Part shown: positions 23,063 through 32,242 of the stretch, one piece after another
Position numbering within the stretch: position 1 is the first letter of the stretch
How the letters are laid out: each line of letters starts with the position of its first letter
DNA from: Liopterus haemorrhoidalis
Lineage: Eukaryota; Arthropoda; Insecta; Coleoptera; Dytiscidae
DNA length: 64,000 nucleotides
Direction: 5' to 3'
NCBI GenBank assembly: GCA_963971575.1
Contig: OZ020625.1
Coordinates: forward strand, 29,487,753 to 29,551,752
Notes under the pieces: generated by a model
What the model saw: only the letters and a program-made list of their open reading frames with translations
What the model was told of the DNA's origin: nothing
Database searches by the model: none
Program-made: the position numbers and the translations under genes

Positions 23063-23418
23063 CAAATCCCATTTGGCCCCATTTTTACCTACACATCCTA
23101 TAATCAACCCAATGGCTGGGTATGAGCAACAGAGATCATTTGGGGTCGTAAGTGCAGCACCATTTGGGTCGTCAGCCATTTTACCTATCTCCTGGGCTTA
23201 TATAAAGATGATGGGTTCAAAAGGATTAAGAAAAGCGACCCAGGTCGCTATTTTGAATGCTAATTACATGAGTAAAAGACTCGAATCACACTATAAAACA
23301 TTATTTAAGTCTCCAAACACAAATTTGGTGGCTCATGAATTTATTTTGGATATAAGAGATTTTAAAAAGACCGCCAATATTGAAGCGGCGGATATTGCTA
23401 AAAGATTAATGGATTATG
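23063..23418 (+). CDS. GLDC: GLDC exon 7 of window
   Basis: Acceptor GGTTTTAG, donor GTAAAT. The first base completes the Val of GPIGV; the last base opens a Gly codon. It encodes [60 protein letters not shown] and [20 protein letters not shown]. All of these are family-typical segments of the C-terminal PLP domain. Confidence 0.97.
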
Positions 23419-23453
23419 GTAAATATATAGGGCCAAACTCATAATCTTTTATA

Positions 23454-24050
23454 CCCTTTTCACACTAGAACTTTAAGACGAGTGAACTTAAAGTTCACCG
23501 ATGTTTAACATCGGTATGCTTTCACACTTGATGTTTAAATCTCCGGTGCTGTCATCAGCTACAGTAATTTTGTCCTTAAGTTACCGTCATGAAATTACCA
23601 GTTTTGAACTGTCTGCGCAGACGCACATTTTGAATTATTATAAACAAATATGGATATTTCATTTCATTCTACAATAAAGACACTAAAATAAAGAATATAT
23701 TACACCTGTATTAACATGTAAGTCGATACATTTTATCTCAATTTTTGTAGCTCTGTATTTTATTAAACACATTATTAAAATAAATAATTTTATTATAACA
23801 ATAAGTATAAACTTCTTATAACGTCGATATAATACAGTATTCTTGTTTATGATAATATAAAATGTTGACAGCACAAATTCAAGGAGTATTTTTTTATAAT
23901 AGAAATTAAGTTGGCAATGCGGATGATGTTTAAGACGCAGATCTCTGTCTTAAACATCGCTTGTATTTAGACGAGGCCATACGGTTTTACATGACGTTTA
24001 ACGATACATTCACTCTAACATCCGATCTTAAAGTTCTAGTGTGAAAAGGG
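23454..24050. mobile_element. ~597-bp DNA transposon derivative (CCCTTTTCACAC family), copy 1
   Basis: Inverted ends CCCTTTTCACACTAGAACTT and AAGTTCTAGTGTGAAAAGGG, flanked by TA. A second copy of 595 bp lies at 52639-53233. The shared 63-codon open frame on the - strand (23683-23874) is AT-rich and unlike known proteins; I treat it as non-coding. Confidence 0.87.
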
Positions 24051-24120
24051 TATTACTAAATGTTAGTAACACAACTAACGAATGCAACTAAACACTACTA
24101 AATAACTGCTGCTCATAACA

Positions 24121-25003
24121 CGAGGTGTGTAAATTAAGTAACCGGACAGATTTTTAAAATTTTTATTCGAATTGAATTACAATTCAATATTGTCTCCCTC
24201 AAAATAACTTCCTTGGGAAGCCACACAGCGCTGGAGACGGTTCTTTCAATCCTCATAGCAGTGCTGGAACTCGGATACTGGAATAGCTTTCAGCTGGTCG
24301 CTTACGGACGTTTGAATGTTTTCGAGTGTCCCAAAATGACGTCCCTTGAGATGATTTTTTAATCTTGGGAAGTGGAAAAAGTCACAAGGACTCAAGTCAG
24401 ACGAATAAGGAAGCTGAGGAGCCACAGGAATGGTTTTACTGGCCAAAAACTTGTTTATTGAAATTTCTGTGTGACCAGGCGCATTGTCATTCCCAATTCA
24501 TTGGTCAAAATGAACGGTAGTGTGAGTCAAATTCAACTCTTCCCCGATCAATCTGACTGTCAACCGATGATCTGAACGCACAAAATCCCGGATTCTGTTG
24601 ACATTTTCATCGGTTCTTGAAGATGAAGGCCTTCCGCTGCGTGATTCATCTTCAATCAACTCTCTTCCTTCTGAAAATGCCTTAAACTACCAAAAAACCT
24701 GGGTCCTTGACAAAACTGTCTCCGTAGGCCTGCTGAATTTTGCAAAAGTTTCCGTTGCACTATGCCCAAGTTTGAAGCAAAACCTGATAGCACACCGTTG
24801 CTCGAAATGAAAGTCTCATTTTTAGAACGCACTAGAAAAAACACGAAAAAAATCGCTACGGGCAACAAAATTACTCTAGCAAGTTCAAACTCGTACTGAA
24901 GGTGTATTAGATGTTCACCTGTCGCCCATCCAAGTCTCGCGTCCCAAATGTTGCCAGATCAAACGCTATGTTGCCAGTCCGGTTACTTAATTTACGCACC
25001 TCG
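24121..25003 (-). pseudogene. Decayed mariner transposon, 883 bp
   Basis: Inverted ends CGAGGTGTGTAAATTAAGTA and TACTTAATTTACGCACCTCG (inner ACCGGAC / GTCCGGT). The - strand carries mariner transposase remnants in order. DNAPGHTEISINKFLASKTI carries the second catalytic aspartate, and PQLPYSSDLSPCDFFHFPRL carries the third. A tail around CYED follows. At ~880 bp it is shorter than a typical ~1.3-kb mariner, and the frame is broken by stops. It lies in the GLDC intron between exons at 23063 and 25104. Another terminal fragment (CAGTCCGGTTATTATTTTAC) is at ~53460-53490. Confidence 0.9.
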
Positions 25004-25103
25004 TAAATGATTGTGAGCATAGACCATAGCTTTTTTCCTCGATTTAACGCATAATCTATTAATTTTAGAGTTGTGAAAGTAGCTTAACTAATTTATTTAT
25101 TAG

Positions 25104-25357
25104 GTTTCCACGCTCCGACGATGAGTTGGCCGGTTGCTGGTACACTTATGATTGAACCGACTGAATCCGAAGACAAATACGAACTGGACCGATTCTGTGA
25201 AGCTATGGTTTCGATTAGAGAAGAAATAAGAGAAATTGAAGTTGGCAAAATGGATACAAGAATAAATCCTCTTAAGATGGCTCCACATACACAAGCCCAA
25301 GTTGTTTCCAGTGAATGGAACAGGCCCTATAGTAGAGAACAGGCAGCTTTTCCAGCA
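25104..25357 (+). CDS. GLDC: GLDC exon 8 of window
   Basis: Acceptor TTATTAG, donor GTAAGT. With the carried G it encodes 85 codons: [55 protein letters not shown] and [13 protein letters not shown]. These are conserved near the P-protein C-terminus. Confidence 0.97.
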
Positions 25358-25492
25358 GTAAGTAGAATAATTCCATAATTTTTGGAAGATATATATTTTT
25401 CGTGCCTAACCATTGGGATCTTGTGAACCGTAAAAGATACGAAGTCGGTTAAATTGGGGTAAAGTTGCCTCATTGGCCACTTTAATGATGTA

Positions 25493-25570
25493 CTCCCTCC
25501 ATTCCGCAATAAGTGTCCGATTTAAGAATTTTATTTGTTCCAAAATAAATGTCCAATTTCATAAAAAATA
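25493..25570. mobile_element. Stowaway-like MITE terminus
   Basis: CTCCCTCCATTCCGCAATAA, then GTGTCCGATTT, preceded by TA. The CTCCCTCC end with a TA site is the hallmark of Stowaway-type (Tc1/mariner superfamily) MITEs, best known from plants. No matching opposite end was found nearby, so this is a fragment at best. Confidence 0.5.
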
Positions 25571-26441
25571 TGCAAAGGAATATATATCTTTATATATAAA
25601 ACTGAATATATGTGGGTATGTCCGGAAATTCTAACCCACTTCCAGAAACGAGAAATTAATAATTTTGTTTTTAATTATATTGGCCCATTGGAATATCTAT
25701 TAAATATGCAGTGAGAGGATGGGAATTTTCGTTCAATAGATGATTGGATGACTGTATTCAGATAGTGGCTCTTCGGGCGGTATCGGAAATGTTCGGCTCA
25801 AATATTGTCGGCAAACAGCCCTGATCTTTATTCAGTTATTTAACAAAACTATGATTAGTCTATGTAGAACGAGACAACTTCTTTATTATATTTTTTTATT
25901 TCTGCCGACATTTATGAACTTTATTATTTTGGTTTATTTATTTTTGTTTTTGACGAATCTTTTTTTAAAAACAGTTTGACATATTTTAACCAAATTTAGT
26001 ATGATAATAGATTAAAACCAGGATTCGAACAGAGACCATATAGCATCTCAAAATTCTCATTCTAAGGGAGTGTTTCTGGATTAAAACTGTTAACTTAAAA
26101 ACTTTAAATATCTTTTTGACATATTTTTTTAATTGCACCCCGAAAGGAGAAAATTGCTATTTTTTATTCTATAAAACGTCCCTTGGACATAGTCATGAAA
26201 TTCGGAAAGCATTATCTCTTCATTATGGAAGCACCCCCAAACAAGAGATTTTTTAAATTCGACCCCTAAGGGGGTGAAATATGATTTCAAGGATTCCTCA
26301 ATATATCTTGGAACCAATAAGATATCGACAGTTTTTGCTTATAAAGGTTACAAATATTTACGAGATCCCAATGGTAAGCTCGAAAAACGGGTTCCTGTAT
26401 GTATTTTTTGAAAATAATATTTTTTGTTTTTTTATTTTCAG
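25571..26441. other. GLDC last intron; dispersed repeat, no gene
   Basis: A stretch around 25980-26120 (CCAGGATTCGAACAGAGACC, then CTAAGGGAGTGTTTCTGG) is similar to 60130-60250, so it is a dispersed repeat of unknown type. The remainder shows nothing recognisable. The acceptor of the last exon is TTTTCAG at 26441. Confidence 0.5.
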
Positions 26442-26558
26442 CCCTTCGTGAAATCTGAGAGCAAAGTATGGCCTTCCGTTGGAAGGATAGATGATATTTA
26501 CGGCGATAAGCACTTAGTTTGCACCTGTCCTCCAATTTTACCTGATTTTGACCCCTAA
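26442..26558 (+). CDS. GLDC: GLDC last coding exon and stop
   Basis: After ATTTTCAG the frame reads [20 protein letters not shown], then [18 protein letters not shown] and TAA at 26556-26558. [14 protein letters not shown] is the conserved C-terminal signature of animal P-proteins. The family's usual length and the immediate stop indicate a complete C-terminus. Confidence 0.97.
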   Translation, partial: PFVKSESKVWPSVGRIDDIYGDKHLVCTCPPILPDFDP

Positions 26559-26679
26559 GAACCTGAAAAATAATCTTAAAAAAAATTAAAAAATTTAGTT
26601 TTTAACTAATTTTAATTAACAATAACATTACAGAAATATAATATTCTTATCATTTGTCAAAAATTATCAAAAATGTACC

Positions 26680-26685
26680 AATAAA
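26680..26685 (+). promoter_or_regulatory. Candidate GLDC polyadenylation signal
   Basis: AATAAA in TACCAATAAATTTTTATA, 122 nt after the GLDC stop and before the decayed minisatellite. It is the best-placed hexamer; not experimentally shown. Confidence 0.55.
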
Positions 26686-26879
26686 TTTTTATATTGCATT
26701 TCAATTCCATTTTGAAATAAAATAAAAATATTTGAAAATTTTAAGTTTAAAAATTTTTGGTACATTTTTATAAAATGCAAAAAATAAATAAATTAAATTT
26801 TCTAAAAAGTTGTTTGTTTTTTTTATATACTTAATCAACCTTTCAAACTCCTAATATATTTATTTAAAAGGTATTAAGA

Positions 26880-28190
26880 AAAATTTTGGGTTCTGAACCC
26901 CCCCGAAAAAATTTTGGGTTTCAGAGACTTCCAAAGAAAAAATTTTGGGTTTCAGAGACCCCAAAAGAAAAAAATTTGGGCTTAAGAGGCCCCAAAGAAA
27001 AAATGTTGGGCTTCAGAGACTTCGAAAGAAAAAATTTTGGGCTTCAGAGACCCCAAAGAAAAAAATTTTACTTCTGATCCCCTTTAAGAAAAATTTTTGT
27101 TTCAGAACCCCCCCGAAAAAATGTTGGGCTTCAGAGCTCCCCAAAGAAAAAATTTTGGGCTTCAGAGCCCCCCAAAGAAAAAATTTTGGGCTTCAGAGCC
27201 CCCCAAAGAAAAAATTTTGGGCTTCAGAGCCCCCCAAAGAAAAAATTTTGGGCTTCAGAGCCCCCCAAAGAAAAAATTTTGACTTCCGATTCCCCTTAAA
27301 AAAAATTTTGGATTCTTAACCCCCCTAAGAAAACTTTTGGATTATGAACCCTCCTTAGAAAAATTTTGGATTGTGAACTCCCTTAGAAAAATTTTTGATT
27401 TAGAACTCATAGAAAAATTTTGGATTCATAACCCCCCCTGAGAAAAATTGGGATTCTTAACCCCCCCTGAGAAAAATTTGGATTCTTAACCCCCCCTGAG
27501 AAAAATTTGGATTCTTAACCCCCCCTGAGAAAAATTTGGATTCTTAACCCCCCCCCCCCCCCTGAGAAAAATTTGGATTCTTAACCCTCCTTAGAAAAAT
27601 TTTGGATTGTGAACTCCCTTAAGAAAATTTTTTGATTCTGAACTCATAGAAAAATTTTGGATTCTGAACCCTCCTAAGAAATGTTTTGGATTATGAACCC
27701 CCAAAGAAAATTTTTGTATTCTGGACCCCCAAAAGAAAAATTTTGTATTCTGAACCCCCCCCAAGGAAAATTTTTGGATTGTGAACCCCCCTTTAAAAAT
27801 TTTGGATTTTGAACTCCCCCAAGAAACTGAACCCTCTTAAGAAAAATTTTGGATTCAGAATCCCCTTAAGAAAAATTTTGGATTCAGAATCCCCTTAAGA
27901 AAAATTTTGGATTCAGAACCCCCCTTTGAAAAATTTTGGATTTTGATCTCCCCCAAGAAACTGATCCCCTTAAGAAAAAAATTGGATTCAGAATCCCTTT
28001 AAGAAAAATTTTGGATTCAGAACCCCCCAAGGAAAATTTTGGATTCTGAATTCCCCTAAGAAACATTTTGACTTCTGAACCCCCTTAAGAAAAATTTTGG
28101 ATTCTGAACCCCTAAAAAAAAATGTTGGCTTCTGAACCCATAAGAGAAAAATTTGATATCTGAGCCCCCCTCAAGAAAAAATTCTGGGTG
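26880..28190. repeat. Degenerate minisatellite with C-tract/GAAAAATTTTGG units
   Basis: About 45 units of 25-32 bp of the form CCCCCNAAGAAAAATTTTGG followed by ATTCTGAA or GCTTCAGAG. The tidiest copies are at 27120-27280 (CCCCCCAAAGAAAAAATTTT). C-tract length varies, up to ~16 C near 27550. It lies just downstream of GLDC. Translations such as KKFWASEPPKEKILGF come from this repeat and are not genes. Confidence 0.92.
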
Positions 28191-28199
28191 TATGCATGC

Positions 28200-28666
28200 A
28201 CAAACAAGATCGAAAGAAAGGAATTATACTGAAAAATTACTATACTTTTACTTTTTCTTTAACTCTAGTCATGACTCTTATTTCATTTTTTTAAATTTGT
28301 TCGATTAAAAAAATTTATTTGGAGATGAAAAGACTAAATTTAAATAAATTTTAAATAATAGCAATTAATATTTACAGCGATTTATTACAGTGTAACAATT
28401 TTAATCCATACAGTCTTTACATTACTATATATTATGAGCAAAGGGGTACCAAAAATGTTCTGGAAAATGTCTATTTCCACCAGCTCTACAAATAAACAAT
28501 TTGTTTGAAACTGTCAAAATATAGAAAATATACAGAACAATACTGGAACCACAGACATTTATAATTGTAATAATTGTTCGAAAACAATAAATTATTGAAT
28601 TTAAATAAATAAATTTAATTTTTTTAATAAAAATTACTTTTGGTCGCCCAAAAAATATAATAGGTA
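28200..28666. other. Intergenic, nothing recognised
   Basis: AT-rich sequence with an 84-codon - strand open frame (28425-28679) that overlaps a MITE end and resembles nothing I know. I see no supported feature. Confidence 0.5.
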
Positions 28667-29074
28667 CAGTCTGTTCCAAACGGTTAAGCGGAACTAAATG
28701 GGAATTTAGTTCTTTTAGGTTGTCACGAGAAGGGACCTTGCTTGGGTTATTTCATTTTTCACGTTGGGATGTCAAAATTTAAAATTCCAACAATGAGACC
28801 ATGGAAACGAATGACATATGTCAAAATTAAATATTTTTTTTAGATATTTTAATGACAAAAAAAATAAATAAATGGGAAATTTGTAATAAGAATGACACAA
28901 AAAATCAAAATATAAAGAAAATGACATTTTAAAATGATATTAACCTTAACCAAAAAATGTTTTTTGTAAGTATGATTTACAAAGCTTAAACAAAACGGCC
29001 GAAAGGCACGATTTCAACGATGAAAGTAACTAGATTGCAAAATCTAGTTCCGCTTAACCGTTTGGAACAGACTG
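28667..29074. mobile_element. Mariner-type MITE, CAGTCTGTTCC family
   Basis: The best-preserved copy: ends CAGTCTGTTCCAAACGGTTA and CCGTTTGGAACAGACTG, TA on both sides, 408 bp, interior as at 16882 and 18841. It is intergenic, which shows that the family is not specific to GLDC. Confidence 0.9.
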
Positions 29075-29077
29075 TAT

Positions 29078-30203
29078 GTTCGATTGCACCTTCGCGTTAT
29101 ACTGCTAAACGCTAGCAGTAAAACGCTGCAGTTAGCAGTTTACTACTAAAAACTGGTAACATACAGCGAGTTTAATTTTTTGTTCGATTTATTTATACGT
29201 AAAGAATAAGAAGTACGTCTGACGTAAATGTTAAATGTCAGACAGATGTCAGATAACTTTCCAGGTTAAGAATCTTTTTACGATTTGGTTCGGAGATTAT
29301 CTTGTGTGTCGAATAGGGTGACCAGACGTACTCTTTTTAAGAGTATTATACTCTTTTTTGAGTAATATTTTCTATATTCTTACTTTTTATAAAAAAAAAA
29401 ACCCTGAATATACTCTTTTTTGAGTAATATTTTCTATACTCTTACTTTTTATAAAAAAAAAACCTGAATATACTCTTTTTTGATGGTCACTTGTTTTTAT
29501 TACTTCTAGTTTAGAAGTGAGGACCTTTTTTTTAGCTCATCACTTCTATTTTGGGGGTGAAGATTTTTTTTTTGCTCGTCACTAGTATTTTTGAATGAGG
29601 ACCTCTGTTTTTTGCTCATTATTTGAATTTTTGGAGTGTAACCTTTTTTTTTAGTATACTCTTTTTCTGTGAAAAAAATCTGGTCAGCCTAGTGTCGAAA
29701 GGGTGAAAAATATTAGATATATTTAATGGATCTTGAAATATTATCAAATCCAGAATCATCTGATTCAGATTAAGATTTTTCGAGTTCGGATGATGAAGTT
29801 ATGAACTGTATTTGCGAGGTTTACAAAATGCCCCAGGATAGAAAAACTGAAAAATATTGTAGAAACTATTGTCCCAGGATATTAAAAAAAGAATTTGTAA
29901 GACATTAGCCATCAAAGAATATAGTATAAATATAAAAATATGCTAGCCATATTCCTGTCAAAAAGTCAAAAACAAAGTACCAACCATTTATTCTTTATCT
30001 ATGGTACCAACTCAAAAAGATAAACAAACACAGCCATAACAAATAATCCGCAAGAGAAGCAGCTGTAACTTTTTCGCAGTAGCGTCATAAACTGGCAGTA
30101 AATTACGACAAATTAAACAGATTTGCAGTTACTGCGAAACAAAACGAACAGATTTTTTTAACGCGGCAGTAAACAGTAACTGTAAATGTTCAAATCGAAC
30201 ACA
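29078..30203. mobile_element. Possible ~1.1-kb DNA transposon remnant
   Basis: Outer ends GTTCGATTGCACC and AAATGTTCAAATCGAAC are roughly inverted. Just inside both ends are blocks rich in GCAGTAA/TTACTGC. A short + strand frame near 29727-29900 (MDLEILSNPESSDSD, stop, DFSSSDDEVMNCICEVYKMP) could be the start of a lost transposase. Superfamily not resolved; boundaries uncertain. Confidence 0.4.
29315..29692. mobile_element. Nested MITE with AGGGTGACCAGA ends and internal duplication
   Basis: Left end AGGGTGACCAGACGTACTC, right end AATCTGGTCAGCCTA. The interior repeats ACTCTTTTTTGAGTAATATT twice with a poly-A stretch, then three TTTTTTTGCTC(A/G)T(C/T)ACT-type blocks. It is a relative of the 42414-42727 element, which has the same termini and the same GTGAGGACC-type blocks. 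Confidence 0.65.
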
Positions 30204-30704
30204 CCTAGTGTACACCTTTGCCAAAAAGATCTTTATCGTCCTCATCTGTTCGAAGGCCTTGACCTACGCCTTGGCTTTCAAATTCAGATGCGACCAAAAA
30301 AGTTCACTTTTTGACCATACACAAATAAACATTTTCAAAAAAATTTAATTTAAATTTTTAAAAAAGTATTAAAAATCATCTTTTAACATCTTTTTTTTTT
30401 AATTATAAGTGTTAAAACATTTTTGGTACCCCTGTTATACTTAATCTAGCCCATTGATTGAAGAGTAAGGCTTTTTTTTTTAGATATAAAGCTTATTAGA
30501 AGTAAGGGATTAGAACTAGAAATTTTAGAACTACATTAGGTACGCGCTTAGTAAAACATTGCTTTATAGGATGGAAAGAGAGGAAAAACAACCATTTTCA
30601 TAAGAAAATCGCAATAATTTCATATCACTTTTCACAAGAAATTTTTTGAAAAAAAATATATCCTCTGCTAATATTTGGATAAGAACTTACTTCACATCTA
30701 AAGT
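30204..30704. other. Intergenic, nothing recognised
   Basis: AT-rich with poly-A/T tracts. I see no coding, repeat or regulatory structure. Confidence 0.5.
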
Positions 30705-31345
30705 TGGTTTTAGTCAGTCCAATTTATTGATTAATAAATTGATTAAGTTTTTTAGTCAGTCCAATTTATTGATTAATAAATTGATCAAGTTTTTTTGTCA
30801 ATTAACCAATTTATTGATAACCTTGAAAATAAAAAAATCACTTTACACACCAATTTATTTATAATTTTTTTGAAAACTTTTACATTGCCTACTGTAATAC
30901 ATATTGACATATTTATCAAAATGAAAATATTGAAAAAATCTTCGCAAAATTACGAGCTGTGAACAAAAACAAAATAACCTAGATGATGGTGAATTAGAAC
31001 GTTTGCGGTTCTGTCACATTTTAAAACGAAACACATAACCTATACATTTCTAGGTTATGCTACAACTAAACAGTTGGCAATAACTAAACAGATAAAAATA
31101 TACCTAGAATTCCCTAAAAATTTGATGAAAAATAGAACTTGCTCTATTCACAAAATAAATTAATCAATTTCCTCGTAAATAAATTGATCAATTTTTTCGT
31201 TAATAAATTGATCAATTTTTTCGTAAATAAACTGATCAACTTCTTCGTCAATAAATTGTTCAATAAATTGTTCAATTTATTGTTGAAATTTGAACACTTA
31301 TCACACATCAATAAATTGAAGGTAAACTTTTTCAATTAATTGATC
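30705..31345. repeat. Short clusters of TTGATCAA / ATTTATTGAT units
   Basis: Two clusters, 30705-30815 and 31150-31345, of ~24-36-bp units based on AATTTATTGATTAATAAATT and ATAAATTGATCAATTTTTTC. They are rich in the palindromes TTGATCAA and ATTAAT. Unrelated sequence separates the clusters. Open frames across them (for example NKLINFFV) are artefacts. Confidence 0.8.
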
Positions 31346-31554
31346 AATAAATTGAATCGTTAAAACCCACTTGAGATTTGTTTAAGGATAATATCTAAAT
31401 TGACACATTAAATAATCACTGCAGAGTTGTTCTAAGGGCTCGAGAAGGTCACACTCGGATAAAATATTTCAATTTTGTTTAATTTTGAAGTAGGGACCCG
31501 AAAAAAACTGTATTTTTCGTGAATTCGAACTCGAACCAAAAAACCTGAAAAAAA

Positions 31555-32110
31555 CGAACCCAAAGCTAACAAAAACAGGTTATTGGACCTAAAATAGAGG
31601 TTCTTGGACCTGAAAAAAATAGGTTCATGGACCTGGAAAAATAGATTCTTCGACTTTAAAAATGGGTTTTTGGACCTGAAAAAATAGTTTCTTGGGCCTG
31701 AAAAAATAGGTTCTTGGACCTGAAAAAATAGGCTCTTGGACCTGAAAAATAGGTTCTTGGACGTGAAAAAATTAAGTTTTTATATTAAAAAAATGGGCTC
31801 TTCATCTAAAAAAAGTCTTTGAACCTAAAAAAAGTAAGTTCTTGAACCTGAAAAAATTAAGTTCTTGAACCTAAAAAAATTAAGTTCATGAATTAAAAAA
31901 AATATATATGTTCTTGAAGCAAAAAAAAAATTGAACCTAAAAAATTAGTTCTTGAACCTGAAAAAATAGATTCTTGAACCTAAAAATATAAGTCATGAAT
32001 TTAAAAAAAAAAATACGTTATTGAAACCAAAAAATAGGTTCTGGTTCTGGACTTAAAAAAATAGGTTCTTGAACCTTAAAAAATATATTATTGAACCCGA
32101 ACCTGTAACC
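31555..32110. repeat. Degenerate minisatellite, GGTTCTTGGACCTGAAAAAATA units
   Basis: About 27 decaying units of ~20-23 bp of the form TTCTTGGACCTGAAAAAATA, getting more A-rich towards 32000. It ends ~70 bp from the TBC1D30 polyadenylation signal on the opposite strand. Confidence 0.88.
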
Positions 32111-32179
32111 GAACCGAAATTAATATATTGAACCTGAACCTGAATAAATTCAGATTCAGATTTCTAGTTTTGAGATCAA

Positions 32180-32185
32180 TTTATT
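32180..32185 (-). promoter_or_regulatory. Candidate TBC1D30 polyadenylation signal
   Basis: On the - strand GTCCAATAAATTGATC places AATAAA about 58 nt after the TAG stop. This is plausible for a short 3' UTR; not proven. Confidence 0.5.
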
Positions 32186-32242
32186 GGACTTATATCAGCC
32201 GAGGATAAATTTTAATCAAAATTTTTATAATAAAAACCATAG

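Noticed and set aside
23683..23874. 63-codon - strand frame conserved in two copies (also 52868-53059)
   Set aside because: Conservation simply reflects two recent copies of the same MITE. The peptide is AT-driven and unlike any known protein.
26886..27319. Open frames reading KKFWASEPPKEKIL-type repeats
   Set aside because: They come from the degenerate C-tract minisatellite after GLDC. No start context, splice support or homology.
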